DNA from: Tardiphaga sp.
Lineage (GTDB): Bacteria > Pseudomonadota > Alphaproteobacteria > Rhizobiales > Xanthobacteraceae
DNA length: 5,660 nucleotides
NCBI GenBank assembly: GCA_014377915.1
Contig: JACMOT010000078.1
Location: 1-5,660 of the forward strand
Direction: 5' to 3'
Numbering within the stretch: the first letter of the stretch is position 1; the number at the start of each line of letters is the position of its first letter. The notes beneath the pieces were generated by a model. It worked only from the letters and a program-made list of their open reading frames with translations, did not search any database and was not told the DNA's origin. The translations under genes were made by a program, and so were the position numbers. Below, piece by piece: positions 1 through 5,660 of this stretch.

Positions 1-191
1 AGCAACGTCCGGGCCCCGGTTCCACCGCCGTCATACAGCCAATCCTCCAGAAGCCAGCGCGGCACGAGCTCGCTTCTGTCGAGCTGCAGCATTCCGAGCG
101 CCATCAAGACGCCGCCGATCACCATCAGGGCCGGCACCAACCAGAAAGTCTCGTTCAAATCGTTGAACAGCTTGCGAAGCCGCGCTTTCAC
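1..191 (-). CDS. DUF2254 family membrane protein, N-terminal part (runs off the window)
   Basis: This is the first 63 codons of a minus-strand gene whose remainder lies left of position 1. The start is GTG at 191-189, preceded by AGGA (198-201) with a 6-nt spacer, and an in-frame TGA lies further upstream at 215-213. The protein opens with KARLRKLFNDLNETFWLVPA, then a hydrophobic helix (about residues 17-36), LDRS, and ends at the edge with GGGTGARTLL. An N-terminal FW-x-x-PAL helix followed by a D-R and a G-G-x-x-GAR-x-L segment is the pattern of DUF2254 predicted membrane proteins, which are usually about 400 residues long and of unknown function. The start of the gene is seen directly; the family call is recognition by eye. 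It is transcribed divergently from the PRC-barrel gene. Confidence 0.75.
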   Translation of the reverse strand, partial: MKARLRKLFNDLNETFWLVPALMVIGGVLMALGMLQLDRSELVPRWLLEDWLYDGGGTGARTL

Positions 192-198
192 GGAAGAT

Positions 199-298
199 CC
201 TATTCGTGTTTGTCAGTAGTAGGTAACGGAGAGGCGTCGAATTGTTCCGACAGCAGCGTTGTGGAAAGTGCTGCTAACTATGAGTGAACGCGAATAGG
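199..298. repeat. Imperfect 12-bp inverted repeat in the divergent intergenic region
   Basis: CCTATTCGTGTT at 199-210 is repeated in inverted orientation at 287-298 (AACGCGAATAGG, whose complement is CCTATTCGCGTT), 11 of 12 bases matching, with 76 bp between the arms. The arms bracket the candidate EcfG promoter and lie between the two divergent genes. It could be a pair of operator half-sites, the ends of a small element, or chance. Confidence 0.4.
225..248 (-). promoter_or_regulatory. EcfG-like general stress promoter for the DUF2254 gene
   Basis: On the minus strand GGAAC (248-244) is followed after 15 nt by CGTT (228-225). This matches the alphaproteobacterial EcfG extracytoplasmic sigma factor consensus, GGAAC and (C)GTT separated by roughly 16-17 nt, although the spacing is a base short. 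The -10 element lies about 34 bp before the GTG start at 191, a sensible leader length. This is inferred from the motif alone. Confidence 0.5.
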
Positions 299-401
299 TC
301 ACCTCTTCGGAACGGATCGCAGCTCCAAGACTTGATTTGAAGAGACGCGGCAATCATACATTTTTGACGCGCCATATCACTACAAATCTCTGGAGACTCA
401 T

Positions 402-905
402 ATGATCAATCGTCTTGCGATCATTGCCTCGCTTGCACTCGCGCCTGGCGCAGCCCTTGCTCAGTCCACCGCTCCCGCTCCTGCCGCTTCGAGCGCGACG
501 ACGCAAATGACCTCGCCAAGCACCGGCACCACCACCGGTGCTGCAATGGCGCCCGGCACATCGACCGGGATTCGAACGGCAGATTCGGCGACACTGGCCG
601 TTCGATTCGCGACTGTGAAGCCGGCCGATTTCATGACAACCAAGCTGATCGGCGCCGACGTTTATAATAAACAAAAGGAAAAGCTCGGCGAGATCGAGGA
701 TCTCGCGATCGAGAACGGCCATGACATTACCGGTGTCGTGGTCAGTGTTGGCGGCTTCCTAGGCATCGGCGAAAGCTACGTTGTGCTTGACCCGGCGACC
801 GTCGTTGTCAATCAGAAGGACGGCACCTGGCAGGCCTTCGTCGATACGTCAAAAGACACGCTAAAGAACGCGCCAAAGTTCACTTACAGCAAAAAGAAGA
901 GCTAA
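402..905 (+). CDS. Exported PRC-barrel domain protein
   Basis: This 167-residue protein starts at ATG 402, with GGAG at 392-395 and a 6-nt spacer. Residues 1-20 form a signal peptide: a basic MINR start, a hydrophobic stretch and an AALA cleavage site before QS, so the product should be periplasmic or surface-exposed. Residues 21-75 are a low-complexity Ala/Thr/Ser/Pro linker. Residues 76-160 are a PRC-barrel domain, recognisable by KLIGADVYNKQKEKLGEIED, then TGVVVSVGGFLGIGESYVV and an aspartate-proline, and a tail of NAPKFTYSKKKS. Exported PRC-barrel proteins of this form are common in Hyphomicrobiales and often stress-associated, but their molecular role is unknown. The gene heads the plus-strand group and is followed by a stem-loop before the DUF1328 gene. 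The domain call is firm; any function is not. Confidence 0.9.
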   Translation: MINRLAIIASLALAPGAALAQSTAPAPAASSATTQMTSPSTGTTTGAAMAPGTSTGIRTADSATLAVRFATVKPADFMTTKLIGADVYNKQKEKLGEIEDLAIENGHDITGVVVSVGGFLGIGESYVVLDPATVVVNQKDGTWQAFVDTSKDTLKNAPKFTYSKKKS

Positions 906-933
906 TTCTCATATAGCTTCTCGACGCTTCCAT

Positions 934-963
934 CGCTCGGCTTTGCAACGGCAAAGTCGAGCG
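934..963 (+). terminator. Stem-loop after the PRC-barrel gene (terminator or processing hairpin)
   Basis: The arms CGCTCGGCTTTGC (934-946) and GCAAAGTCGAGCG (951-963) form a 13-bp stem with one G-T wobble and an AACG tetraloop, 28 bp after the PRC-barrel stop. Only GTTT follows directly; a run of six T lies further on (983-988), inside the gap before the DUF1328 ribosome binding site. It is too far from the stem for a canonical intrinsic terminator, so the hairpin may attenuate or stabilise mRNA rather than fully terminate. Confidence 0.55.
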
Positions 964-990
964 GTTTCGGAGAGGCATTGACTTTTTTAC

Positions 991-995
991 AGGAG
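991..995 (+). promoter_or_regulatory. Ribosome binding site that sets the DUF1328 start
   Basis: AGGAG lies 6 nt before the GTG at 1002. It places the start there rather than at the in-frame TTG at 978, which would itself lie upstream of this site and would add eight residues not seen in the family. Confidence 0.8.
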
Positions 996-1001
996 ATCAT
1001 C

Positions 1002-1166
1002 GTGCTGAAGTGGGCGATTATATTTTTCGTGGTGTCGCTGGTGGCTGGCTTCTTTGGCTTTTCCGGCGTTTCGGCTGCATCGGCACGGATCGCGAAAATC
1101 CTGTTCTTCATCGCCGTGGCCATCTTCCTGCTATTAGTTGTGCTTTCGTTCTTTGTGGTCGCCTGA
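1002..1166 (+). CDS. DUF1328 family small membrane protein (YtjA-like)
   Basis: This is a 54-residue protein starting at GTG 1002. It opens [20 protein letters not shown], followed by [20 protein letters not shown] and a hydrophobic C-terminus. There are two membrane helices, about residues 4-24 and 32-53, joined by a small Gly/Ser/Ala-rich turn. The MLKWA start, the GFxG turn and the [10 protein letters not shown] second helix are the hallmarks of DUF1328, and the length is typical. Members are widespread in Proteobacteria, have no known activity and are often linked to stress expression. The gene lies 96 bp after the PRC-barrel gene and 103 bp before the antiporter. A shared transcript is possible but the hairpin at 934-963 intervenes. 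Confidence 0.88.
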   Translation: MLKWAIIFFVVSLVAGFFGFSGVSAASARIAKILFFIAVAIFLLLVVLSFFVVA

Positions 1167-1269
1167 CGAGAAATTACGCTTTTCTGCGTTCGACTCACTC
1201 TTGTCGAGACGAGCCCAGCCAGAATCTGTTTGACGTGTTATACCGCGTTAGCTCTCAAGGTGGACCGGT

Positions 1270-2538
1270 ATGCTTTCCCTGCTCGATTTCGCCGCAATCC
1301 TTCTCACGCTGTCTGCACTGTTCGGCTGGCTCAACCACAAATTCGTCCCGCTGCCGCATTCGATCGGCCTGCTGGTGATGAGCGTGGTCACCTCCGGTGT
1401 CCTGGTGCTAATCGACGTGGTCTATCCCGACCGTCATCTGTTCGATTCGCTGACATCGATGATGTTGCAGATCGATTTCAGCGATGTCGTCATGAATGGC
1501 ATGCTTGCCTTCCTGCTGTTTGCTGGCGCCCTGCACGTCAATCTGGAGCGGCTACGCAGCCGCGCAGTGCCCGTTGTCATCCTGGCTGGCCTTGGCACGC
1601 TGCTGTCCACAGCCATCGTCGGGGTGGGAATCTGGCAAATCTCACACTGGATCGCCCAGCCGATATCGCTGTCATGGGGGCTGGTATTTGGTGCATTGAT
1701 CAGCCCAACCGATCCGGTGGCGGTTCTCAGCACTCTGAAGAATGTTAATGTGCCTGCCGCGCTCGAGGTTGAAATGCAAGGCGAGTCGCTGTTCAATGAT
1801 GGCGTTGGCATTGTCCTGTTCACCGTTCTGCTCAAATTCGCGACCGGGAGCACAGAAGATATCGGGGCAGCCTCGATCATCCGGCTATTGCTGGTGGAGG
1901 CCTGCGGCGGCTTGTTGCTCGGCATTGTCACCGGTTATATCGCTTATCAGGCGATGCGGCTGATCGACGACTATGCGATCGAGGTGCTGGTCTCGCTGGC
2001 ACTTGCCACCGGGACCTATGCCACCGCCCAGCATCTTCATGTCAGCGGACCGCTCGCGGTTGTCGCGGCAGGCCTGCTGATCGGGGATCGCGGCCCGCGT
2101 TACGCCATGAGCGACCGGACGCAAACCTATGTGTTCGGCCTCTGGACGCTGATCGACGAGATCCTCAACTCGGTGCTGTTCCTGCTGATCGGCCTCGAGG
2201 TTTTCGTGCTGCGCTTCGAATCCATTTCGCTGGGAATGGCGTTCGCGGCGATACCCCTCGTGCTGCTGGCGCGGCTTTGCGCCGTCGGCGCTCCCCCTGT
2301 CCTATTCGCCTGGACAAAGATGATGTCGCTCGGCAACGTGCCGTTCATGACATGGGCTGGTATTAGGGGAGGCATTTCCGTGGCATTGGCCTTGTCGCTG
2401 CCCGATAGCCCGGCGAAACCTGCGATTCTTGCCGCGACCTACGCCGTCGTGCTGTTCACAGTTATCGTGCAGGGATCGACGCTCGGCGTCGTCGCGCGAC
2501 GAACCGTAGCTGACCTGCCGGCACCTCCGGAAAATTAG
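1270..2538 (+). CDS. CPA1-family Na+(K+)/H+ antiporter, NhaP-like
   Basis: This 422-residue inner-membrane protein has about 12 hydrophobic helices and should exchange Na+ or K+ for protons, supporting pH and salt homeostasis. The family marks are in order: FLLFAGALHVN (81-91), GALISPTDPVAVLS (141-154), and GESLFNDGVGIVLF (171-184), whose Asn-Asp pair (176-177) is the ion-binding motif of CPA1 exchangers. Then come DEILNSVLFLLIGLE (296-310) and the conserved WAGIRGGISVALALSLP (362-378). It ends soon after the last helix, with only a short tail and no long cytoplasmic domain or TrkA-type extension. The start is ATG 1270, with AAGG at 1257-1260 as part of AAGGTGG. It precedes the CDF gene by 68 bp with no visible terminator, so the two are probably cotranscribed. 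Ion preference cannot be read from sequence. Confidence 0.93.
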   Translation: MLSLLDFAAILLTLSALFGWLNHKFVPLPHSIGLLVMSVVTSGVLVLIDVVYPDRHLFDSLTSMMLQIDFSDVVMNGMLAFLLFAGALHVNLERLRSRAVPVVILAGLGTLLSTAIVGVGIWQISHWIAQPISLSWGLVFGALISPTDPVAVLSTLKNVNVPAALEVEMQGESLFNDGVGIVLFTVLLKFATGSTEDIGAASIIRLLLVEACGGLLLGIVTGYIAYQAMRLIDDYAIEVLVSLALATGTYATAQHLHVSGPLAVVAAGLLIGDRGPRYAMSDRTQTYVFGLWTLIDEILNSVLFLLIGLEVFVLRFESISLGMAFAAIPLVLLARLCAVGAPPVLFAWTKMMSLGNVPFMTWAGIRGGISVALALSLPDSPAKPAILAATYAVVLFTVIVQGSTLGVVARRTVADLPAPPEN

Positions 2539-2596
2539 GGCGCGCACGCTTCCAACACAGCCCTTTTCCTCGTTTGGTTCGACATTCTCCAGTTAC

Positions 2597-2600
2597 AGGA
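2597..2600 (+). promoter_or_regulatory. Ribosome binding site that sets the CDF transporter start
   Basis: AGGA lies 6 nt before ATG 2607. It favours that start over the in-frame TTG at 2574, which has no comparable site and would add 11 residues (MVRHSPVTGPT) of non-membrane character. Confidence 0.75.
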
Positions 2601-2606
2601 CCGACC

Positions 2607-3542
2607 ATGGCTTCTGCCTCTTCCTCCAAACTCGTGATCTATGCGGCACTGGCCGGAAATCTGCTGGTCTCCATAACCAAATTCGGGGCCGCAGCATGGA
2701 CCGGCAGTTCGGCGATGCTCAGCGAGGGCGTTCACTCGCTGGTCGATACGGTCAATCAGGCGCTGATGCTGTATGGCATCCATCGCGCGTCGGCCCCGCC
2801 CGATGCGCAACATCCGCTCGGCCATGGCCGCGAACTTTACTTCTGGAGCTTCGTGGTCGCTTTGTTAATCTTCGCCCTGGGGGCAGGCGTGTCGATCTAT
2901 GAGGGCGTAGTGCACATCCTGCATCCCGAACCAATCGAGAATTTTCGCGTCAGTTACGTCGTGCTAGGGCTGTCCTTTGTGTTCGAGGGTACCACCTGGT
3001 GGATCGCCGTTCGGGCATTCAGCAAGCAACGCGGCACCCTCGGCTTCATCGAGGCCGCCACCCGCAGTCGCGACCCCACCTCCTATCTCGTGCTGTTCGA
3101 GGATTCTGCCGCGCTGGCCGGAATCGCCATCGCCGTCGCAGGTACCCTCGCCGTCCAGCTGACCGGTATAGAGGCGTTTGACGGCGTTGCTTCGGTAGGC
3201 ATCGGGCTGCTGCTGGCTGCGACATCGCTGTTTCTCGCCCGCGAGAGCAAGGGCTTGCTGATCGGCGAACCGGCCCGCGAGCCGGCCCGCCGTTCGATCC
3301 TCGAGATCGCCGACGGCAGCCCCGGCGTCAGCAAGGTAGGGCGCCTAATCACCGTGCACCTTGCGCCACACCAGATCGTTGCCGCGCTCGATATCGACTT
3401 TACCAACGATTTGCGCGCCTCCGAAATCGAGGCGATCGCCGGAACTATCGAACGTCGTATTCGTGAAGTAAACCCCGATGTTACCATGGTGTTCATCAGC
3501 CCGAAAAGTATTACGGTCATAGGATCGGATCCCGTCGGTTAG
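2607..3542 (+). CDS. Cation diffusion facilitator (CDF) metal transporter, SLC30A9-like subgroup
   Basis: This 311-residue inner-membrane protein is expected to export a divalent metal, probably Zn2+, Co2+ or Fe2+, in exchange for protons. The N-terminal part holds about six helices. The second contains SSAMLSEGVHSLVDTVNQ (34-51), giving candidate metal ligands E40, H43 and D47. HPLGHGRELYFWSFVVAL (69-86) follows, and the fifth helix carries FEDSAALAG (164-172) with E165 and D166. The cytoplasmic domain (about 215-311) includes a VHLAPHQIVAALDIDF strand and ends near VFISPKS. The SEG-x-HSLVDT-x-NQ and GRELYFWSF patterns mark the subgroup related to eukaryotic SLC30A9, in which the usual TM2 D-x-x-x-D is replaced by E/H/D residues. 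Length is normal for the family. It probably forms an ion-homeostasis unit with the antiporter upstream. The metal cannot be assigned. Confidence 0.92.
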   Translation: MASASSSKLVIYAALAGNLLVSITKFGAAAWTGSSAMLSEGVHSLVDTVNQALMLYGIHRASAPPDAQHPLGHGRELYFWSFVVALLIFALGAGVSIYEGVVHILHPEPIENFRVSYVVLGLSFVFEGTTWWIAVRAFSKQRGTLGFIEAATRSRDPTSYLVLFEDSAALAGIAIAVAGTLAVQLTGIEAFDGVASVGIGLLLAATSLFLARESKGLLIGEPAREPARRSILEIADGSPGVSKVGRLITVHLAPHQIVAALDIDFTNDLRASEIEAIAGTIERRIREVNPDVTMVFISPKSITVIGSDPVG

Positions 3543-3688
3543 CAGGAGAATAATAGATACGTCCCAGCTTTTGCGTACGGCTGGCGATATCCGTAACGGA
3601 GGTACGGCGCACCGTGAGCATCTCGGCGATGAGTTTCTCGCATCAGATTCAGCCAAACCGCCTCGAACCGGATCCAAGTTAGACGTTG
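3542..3688 (-). pseudogene. Remnant of a Crp/Fnr-family regulator (C-terminal helix-turn-helix)
   Basis: No intact gene occupies this stretch, but the minus strand encodes LIAEMLTVRRTSVTDIASR, then TQKLGRIYYSPA (3633-3541). This matches the DNA-binding helix-turn-helix of alphaproteobacterial Crp/Fnr regulators, typically L-AEML-VRR-SVT, a QK-G-I-YS end. Upstream, in a different frame (3688-3636), comes QRLTWIRF, EAVWLNLMRE, resembling the W-LLM-RD segment that precedes the helix-turn-helix. About a dozen residues that should lie between the two are missing, and an in-frame TGA (3645-3643) stands just before the second piece. There is no sensor domain. It converges tail-to-tail on the CDF gene and overlaps its stop codon. 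The match to the family is by eye; the frame breaks are seen directly. Confidence 0.5.
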
Positions 3689-3734
3689 CGGTGTCCAAGA
3701 TCGGGGATGGCATGCTTGCCTGATTGAACATGAC

Positions 3735-3905
3735 GATGGCGAAGATCGGGTCGGTGAAACTAATCGCGCCATTCGGCGCTACTGCGACGTCGTAGGGCAA
3801 ATAAAAGCGCCGGCACTCGAGACGAGTTATATTACCGCCTGCGCGAGCGGCAATTGATCGCTGCGCTATTGGTTGTTGAAGCTCACGCCGGTTGGACGGT
3901 TCGTT
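3735..3905 (-). pseudogene. Remnant of an SMP-30/gluconolactonase-family protein
   Basis: On the minus strand a stop-free frame reads PSNRREL, QRSIAARAGGNITRLE and PYDVAVAPNGAISFTDPIFA. The last piece fits the SMP-30/gluconolactonase signature P-N-D-V-V-V...D-G-x-I-W-F-T-D-P, here with Tyr for the metal-contacting Asn and Ser for Trp. The middle piece fits the preceding GRL...HGG-x-x-x-TR-x-E strand. Roughly ten residues between them are missing, the N-terminal and C-terminal blades are absent, and a TGA (about 3908) closes the frame upstream. Intact members are about 300 residues and hydrolyse sugar lactones. This piece of about 57 residues cannot work. It lies directly upstream of the Crp/Fnr remnant on the same strand. 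Confidence 0.45.
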
Positions 3906-4018
3906 TCAATGTGAAGCCAACTGCTGACGCAGTCGTGGCTCCTAATTATGTTTCAGTGTTTGCGTTTACTTGATCAGCTTTAAAGACGCTCGACAACTCG
4001 TCCTCGGTCACGGTCGGA
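3906..4018. other. Non-coding gap between the SMP-30 remnant and yihY-like gene
   Basis: There is no gene, RNA or clear terminator that I can support here. With the two remnants it completes a 476-bp stretch (3543-4018) without an intact gene, sitting between a plus-strand CDF gene and the 3' end of the minus-strand YihY/BrkB gene. Confidence 0.5.
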
Positions 4019-4867
4019 TCATTTGTCGATGCAGGTGCAAGCGGCATCGACCTCCGCACCGATCAGCACTGCCAACGCGGATAACCAGAGCCACGTCATG
4101 ATGGCTATGATCGTTCCTAGCGAACCATAGATTGCCGAGAAATTGGCGAGATTACGCGCGTACCAGAAGAAAAGGATTGATGCACTGACCCACAAAGTAG
4201 CGCTCACTATGCTGCCTATGACGATCGCCCCCCAGTCATTCTCCGCGCGGCTCGGTCCAAAACGCAGCAACAGTGCCGAAGCGAAAGCTGTGATCAGCAG
4301 CAGCACAGGCCAGCGGCCCAGATCGAGCACCCGGCTGCTCGCACCATCAATATTTAGCAAGCGTAATGCGGCAGGCCATACGATTACGCCGGCGATGGCA
4401 AGGGTCATAAACGCAATCGCCGCGATCGTCATGGTCAGCGAGATCGCAATCTGCTGGAGGAAGCCGCGCTGTTCGACGCGGTCGTAGATGATGTTCAGCG
4501 CATCGACAAAGGCCATCATGCCTCGGTTTGCAGACCAGGTCATGAGGACGAGCCATCCGACGGATCCAGCAGAAACGCCAGAGTTGCTCGACTGTTGATC
4601 GGCCAGTCGGGAGACCTGCTGCGACAGCATGTCGGCGAAATTTGGAGGCACCAGCCCATGAAGCGATTTCGCCAGCGCCTGCAATCGTAGCGGATCGGCG
4701 AATTCTCCGTAGATCAGAATCGCTACTGCTAACGCCGGCACGCTGCCGAGCAATGCATAAAAGGCGACGCTTGAGGCGGCTGTCGTCAGCCGGTCACGAA
4801 AGAATTGCCTGACCACCCGACCGGCAATACTTGTCCAGCGGTTGCGAGAAGACTCTGACCTTCGCAT
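4019..4867 (-). CDS. YihY/virulence factor BrkB family inner-membrane protein
   Basis: This 282-residue protein starts at ATG 4867 (minus), with AAGGA at 4877-4873 and a 5-nt spacer, and ends at TGA 4021-4019. After a basic N-terminus come about six membrane helices. Family marks are LTTAASSVAFYALLGSVPAL (27-46), MTWSANRGMMAFVDALNIIY (109-128) followed by DRVEQRGF (129-136), LRFGPSR (201-207), and YGSLGTIIAIMTWLWLSALA (247-266) followed by VLIGAEVDA (267-275). Length and motif order are typical of YihY/BrkB (UPF0761). The BrkB name comes from a Bordetella serum-resistance locus; a transport role has been proposed, but the molecular function of most members is unknown and the ribonuclease BN name is a misannotation. 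The gene is alone on its strand, between decayed genes on both sides. Confidence 0.9.
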   Translation of the reverse strand: MRRSESSRNRWTSIAGRVVRQFFRDRLTTAASSVAFYALLGSVPALAVAILIYGEFADPLRLQALAKSLHGLVPPNFADMLSQQVSRLADQQSSNSGVSAGSVGWLVLMTWSANRGMMAFVDALNIIYDRVEQRGFLQQIAISLTMTIAAIAFMTLAIAGVIVWPAALRLLNIDGASSRVLDLGRWPVLLLITAFASALLLRFGPSRAENDWGAIVIGSIVSATLWVSASILFFWYARNLANFSAIYGSLGTIIAIMTWLWLSALAVLIGAEVDAACTCIDK

Positions 4868-4990
4868 CTAAATCCTTCGAGACGTTCAATCGAAATCGAC
4901 GGGACCGCATCAAAGAGCGGAAAGTTTACAAAAAGCGATGGACGAGCGATGAGGGTTACATCCCGTCCCGAATGCTCCATTCCGCTCCAG

Positions 4991-5014
4991 CGTATGTTCT
5001 ACGTATATCATACG
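4991..5014. promoter_or_regulatory. 24-bp near-palindrome, possible operator
   Basis: The site reads CGTATG at its left end and CATACG at its right end, with a central TACGTA; 20 of 24 positions are dyad-symmetric. It lies about 124 bp upstream of the YihY/BrkB start and about 44 bp before the alcohol dehydrogenase remnant. The symmetry and non-coding location suggest a binding site for a dimeric regulator, but I cannot name the regulator. Confidence 0.35.
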
Positions 5015-5057
5015 GATGGCTGTCACCAGTGCAGCCGTTAGGAGAGTTGTAACTATC

Positions 5058-5532
5058 AAAGCCATGGGCCTGCTGGTCTGCGACGTCGACGTCGAAGACG
5101 GCAATCCTGAGCACGCCAAACGCCTGGGCGCCGATCTGGTCATCAACGCCGAGACCGACGATCCGGCCACGATCGTGAAGAAGGAAATCAGCGGGGGCGC
5201 ATATAGGGTGATGATCACCGCACCTTCGTTGCCGGCGTTCAAACAAGGGTCGCCATTACCTCAAACGCGGGACGTGCGTACTGGCCGGCCTGCCGCCTGG
5301 AGCCTCCCCGTTAGAGATATTCGGCCTCGTAGCCGGCGCCATCACCTTGTGCTGCTCGTTCATGTCGACGCGCGATGACATGGCCCAGTGCCTAGATCTC
5401 GCGGCCAGCAGCAATGTAAAGACCCATATCGAACTGGCTCCGCTCTCGTCGATCAACAAGATCTTCGAGCGACTGCAACATGGCGACGTTCCGTAACGCG
5501 CGGTACTCGACTTCACCTACACGAAAAGTTAG
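5058..5532 (+). pseudogene. Broken zinc-type alcohol dehydrogenase, C-terminal half (AdhP-like)
   Basis: About 158 residues of the NAD-binding half of a medium-chain, zinc-dependent alcohol dehydrogenase remain. The first part (frame of 5058) reads KAMGLLVCDVDVED, RLGADLVINAETDDPA and VMITAPSLPAFKQG, covering the second Rossmann strand onward. A one-base insertion in the GGG run at 5247-5249 then shifts the frame. Removing one G restores QGRHYLKRGTCVLAGLPPG, followed by SFMSTRDDMAQCLDLAAS, IELAPLSSINKIFERL and HGDVP. An in-frame TAA (5494-5496) interrupts just before RAVLDFTYTKS and the natural stop TAG (5530-5532). The catalytic domain with the zinc ligands, about the first 170-180 residues, is absent; the sequence upstream of 5058 does not supply it. 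The gene is therefore non-functional unless the breaks are sequencing errors, and errors would not explain the missing half. Confidence 0.85.
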
Positions 5533-5660
5533 GAGACCAACGGTCAGGGCAAGGAAACGGTCCATGGTGTAACGGCTGAGGCCTATTACCCAGACGCGTC
5601 AAGCAGGCCGAAGGCCGCGACCGGCCCGACGTCGCTTTGCGTCCCCAGAGTCCCGTTTTC

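Noticed and set aside
1434..1931. Long minus-strand ORF opposite the antiporter (165 codons)
   Set aside because: It lies wholly inside a well-supported antiporter gene, has a low-complexity Ser/Arg/Thr-rich translation and no recognisable domain.
3083..3520. Minus-strand ORF opposite the CDF gene (145 codons)
   Set aside because: It is antisense to conserved CDF coding sequence and shows no family pattern of its own.
3345..3800. Minus-strand ORF of 151 codons running from the gap into the CDF gene
   Set aside because: It is not a real gene as a whole. Its first part is the SMP-30 remnant, the rest is out of frame with the Crp/Fnr remnant and antisense to CDF.
3832..3972. Plus-strand open frame reading YYRLRERQLIAALL and onward
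   Set aside because: It has no start with a ribosome binding site and no family match, and the opposite strand fits SMP-30 better.
3970..3983. FNR/FixK-like box TTGA-N6-TTAA
   Set aside because: One half-site deviates from TCAA and it lies downstream of the YihY/BrkB stop, not in front of any intact gene.
5533..5660. Possible start of another gene at the right edge
   Set aside because: Several short open frames exist but none has a clear start, ribosome binding site or recognisable sequence in 128 bp.

Overview
The window looks like the chromosome of an alphaproteobacterium, probably of the Hyphomicrobiales (Bradyrhizobium/Rhodopseudomonas-like). The evidence is the style of the PRC-barrel exported protein, a DUF2254 membrane protein, a DUF1328 mini-protein, an EcfG-like promoter and moderately high GC. 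This is family-level recognition by eye; no search was run, so the genus is open.

Layout. Positions 1-191 (minus) hold the N-terminal end of a DUF2254 membrane protein that runs off the left edge. A 210-bp divergent intergenic region follows, with an EcfG-like promoter on the minus strand and an imperfect 12-bp inverted repeat. Four plus-strand genes come next: an exported PRC-barrel protein (402-905), a 54-residue DUF1328 membrane protein (1002-1166), a CPA1/NhaP-type Na+/H+ antiporter (1270-2538) and a CDF-family metal efflux protein of the SLC30A9-like subgroup (2607-3542). A stem-loop sits between the first two. The antiporter and CDF genes are 68 bp apart and probably cotranscribed.

From 3542 to about 3905 there is no intact gene. 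The minus strand holds two decayed remnants: the C-terminal helix-turn-helix of a Crp/Fnr regulator and a piece of an SMP-30/gluconolactonase protein. An intact minus-strand YihY/BrkB membrane protein lies at 4019-4867. The right end (5058-5532, plus) is the C-terminal half of a zinc-type alcohol dehydrogenase, broken by a one-base frameshift and an in-frame TAA. The last 128 bp show nothing recognisable.

Together the intact genes look like an envelope and ion-homeostasis set: cation/proton exchange, divalent-metal efflux and small stress-associated membrane or periplasmic proteins. The remnants suggest a neighbouring metabolic or regulatory region that has been eroding. I found no convincing new multi-gene system. 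The most interesting points are the three decayed genes, a 24-bp near-palindrome next to yihY, and the candidate general-stress promoter.
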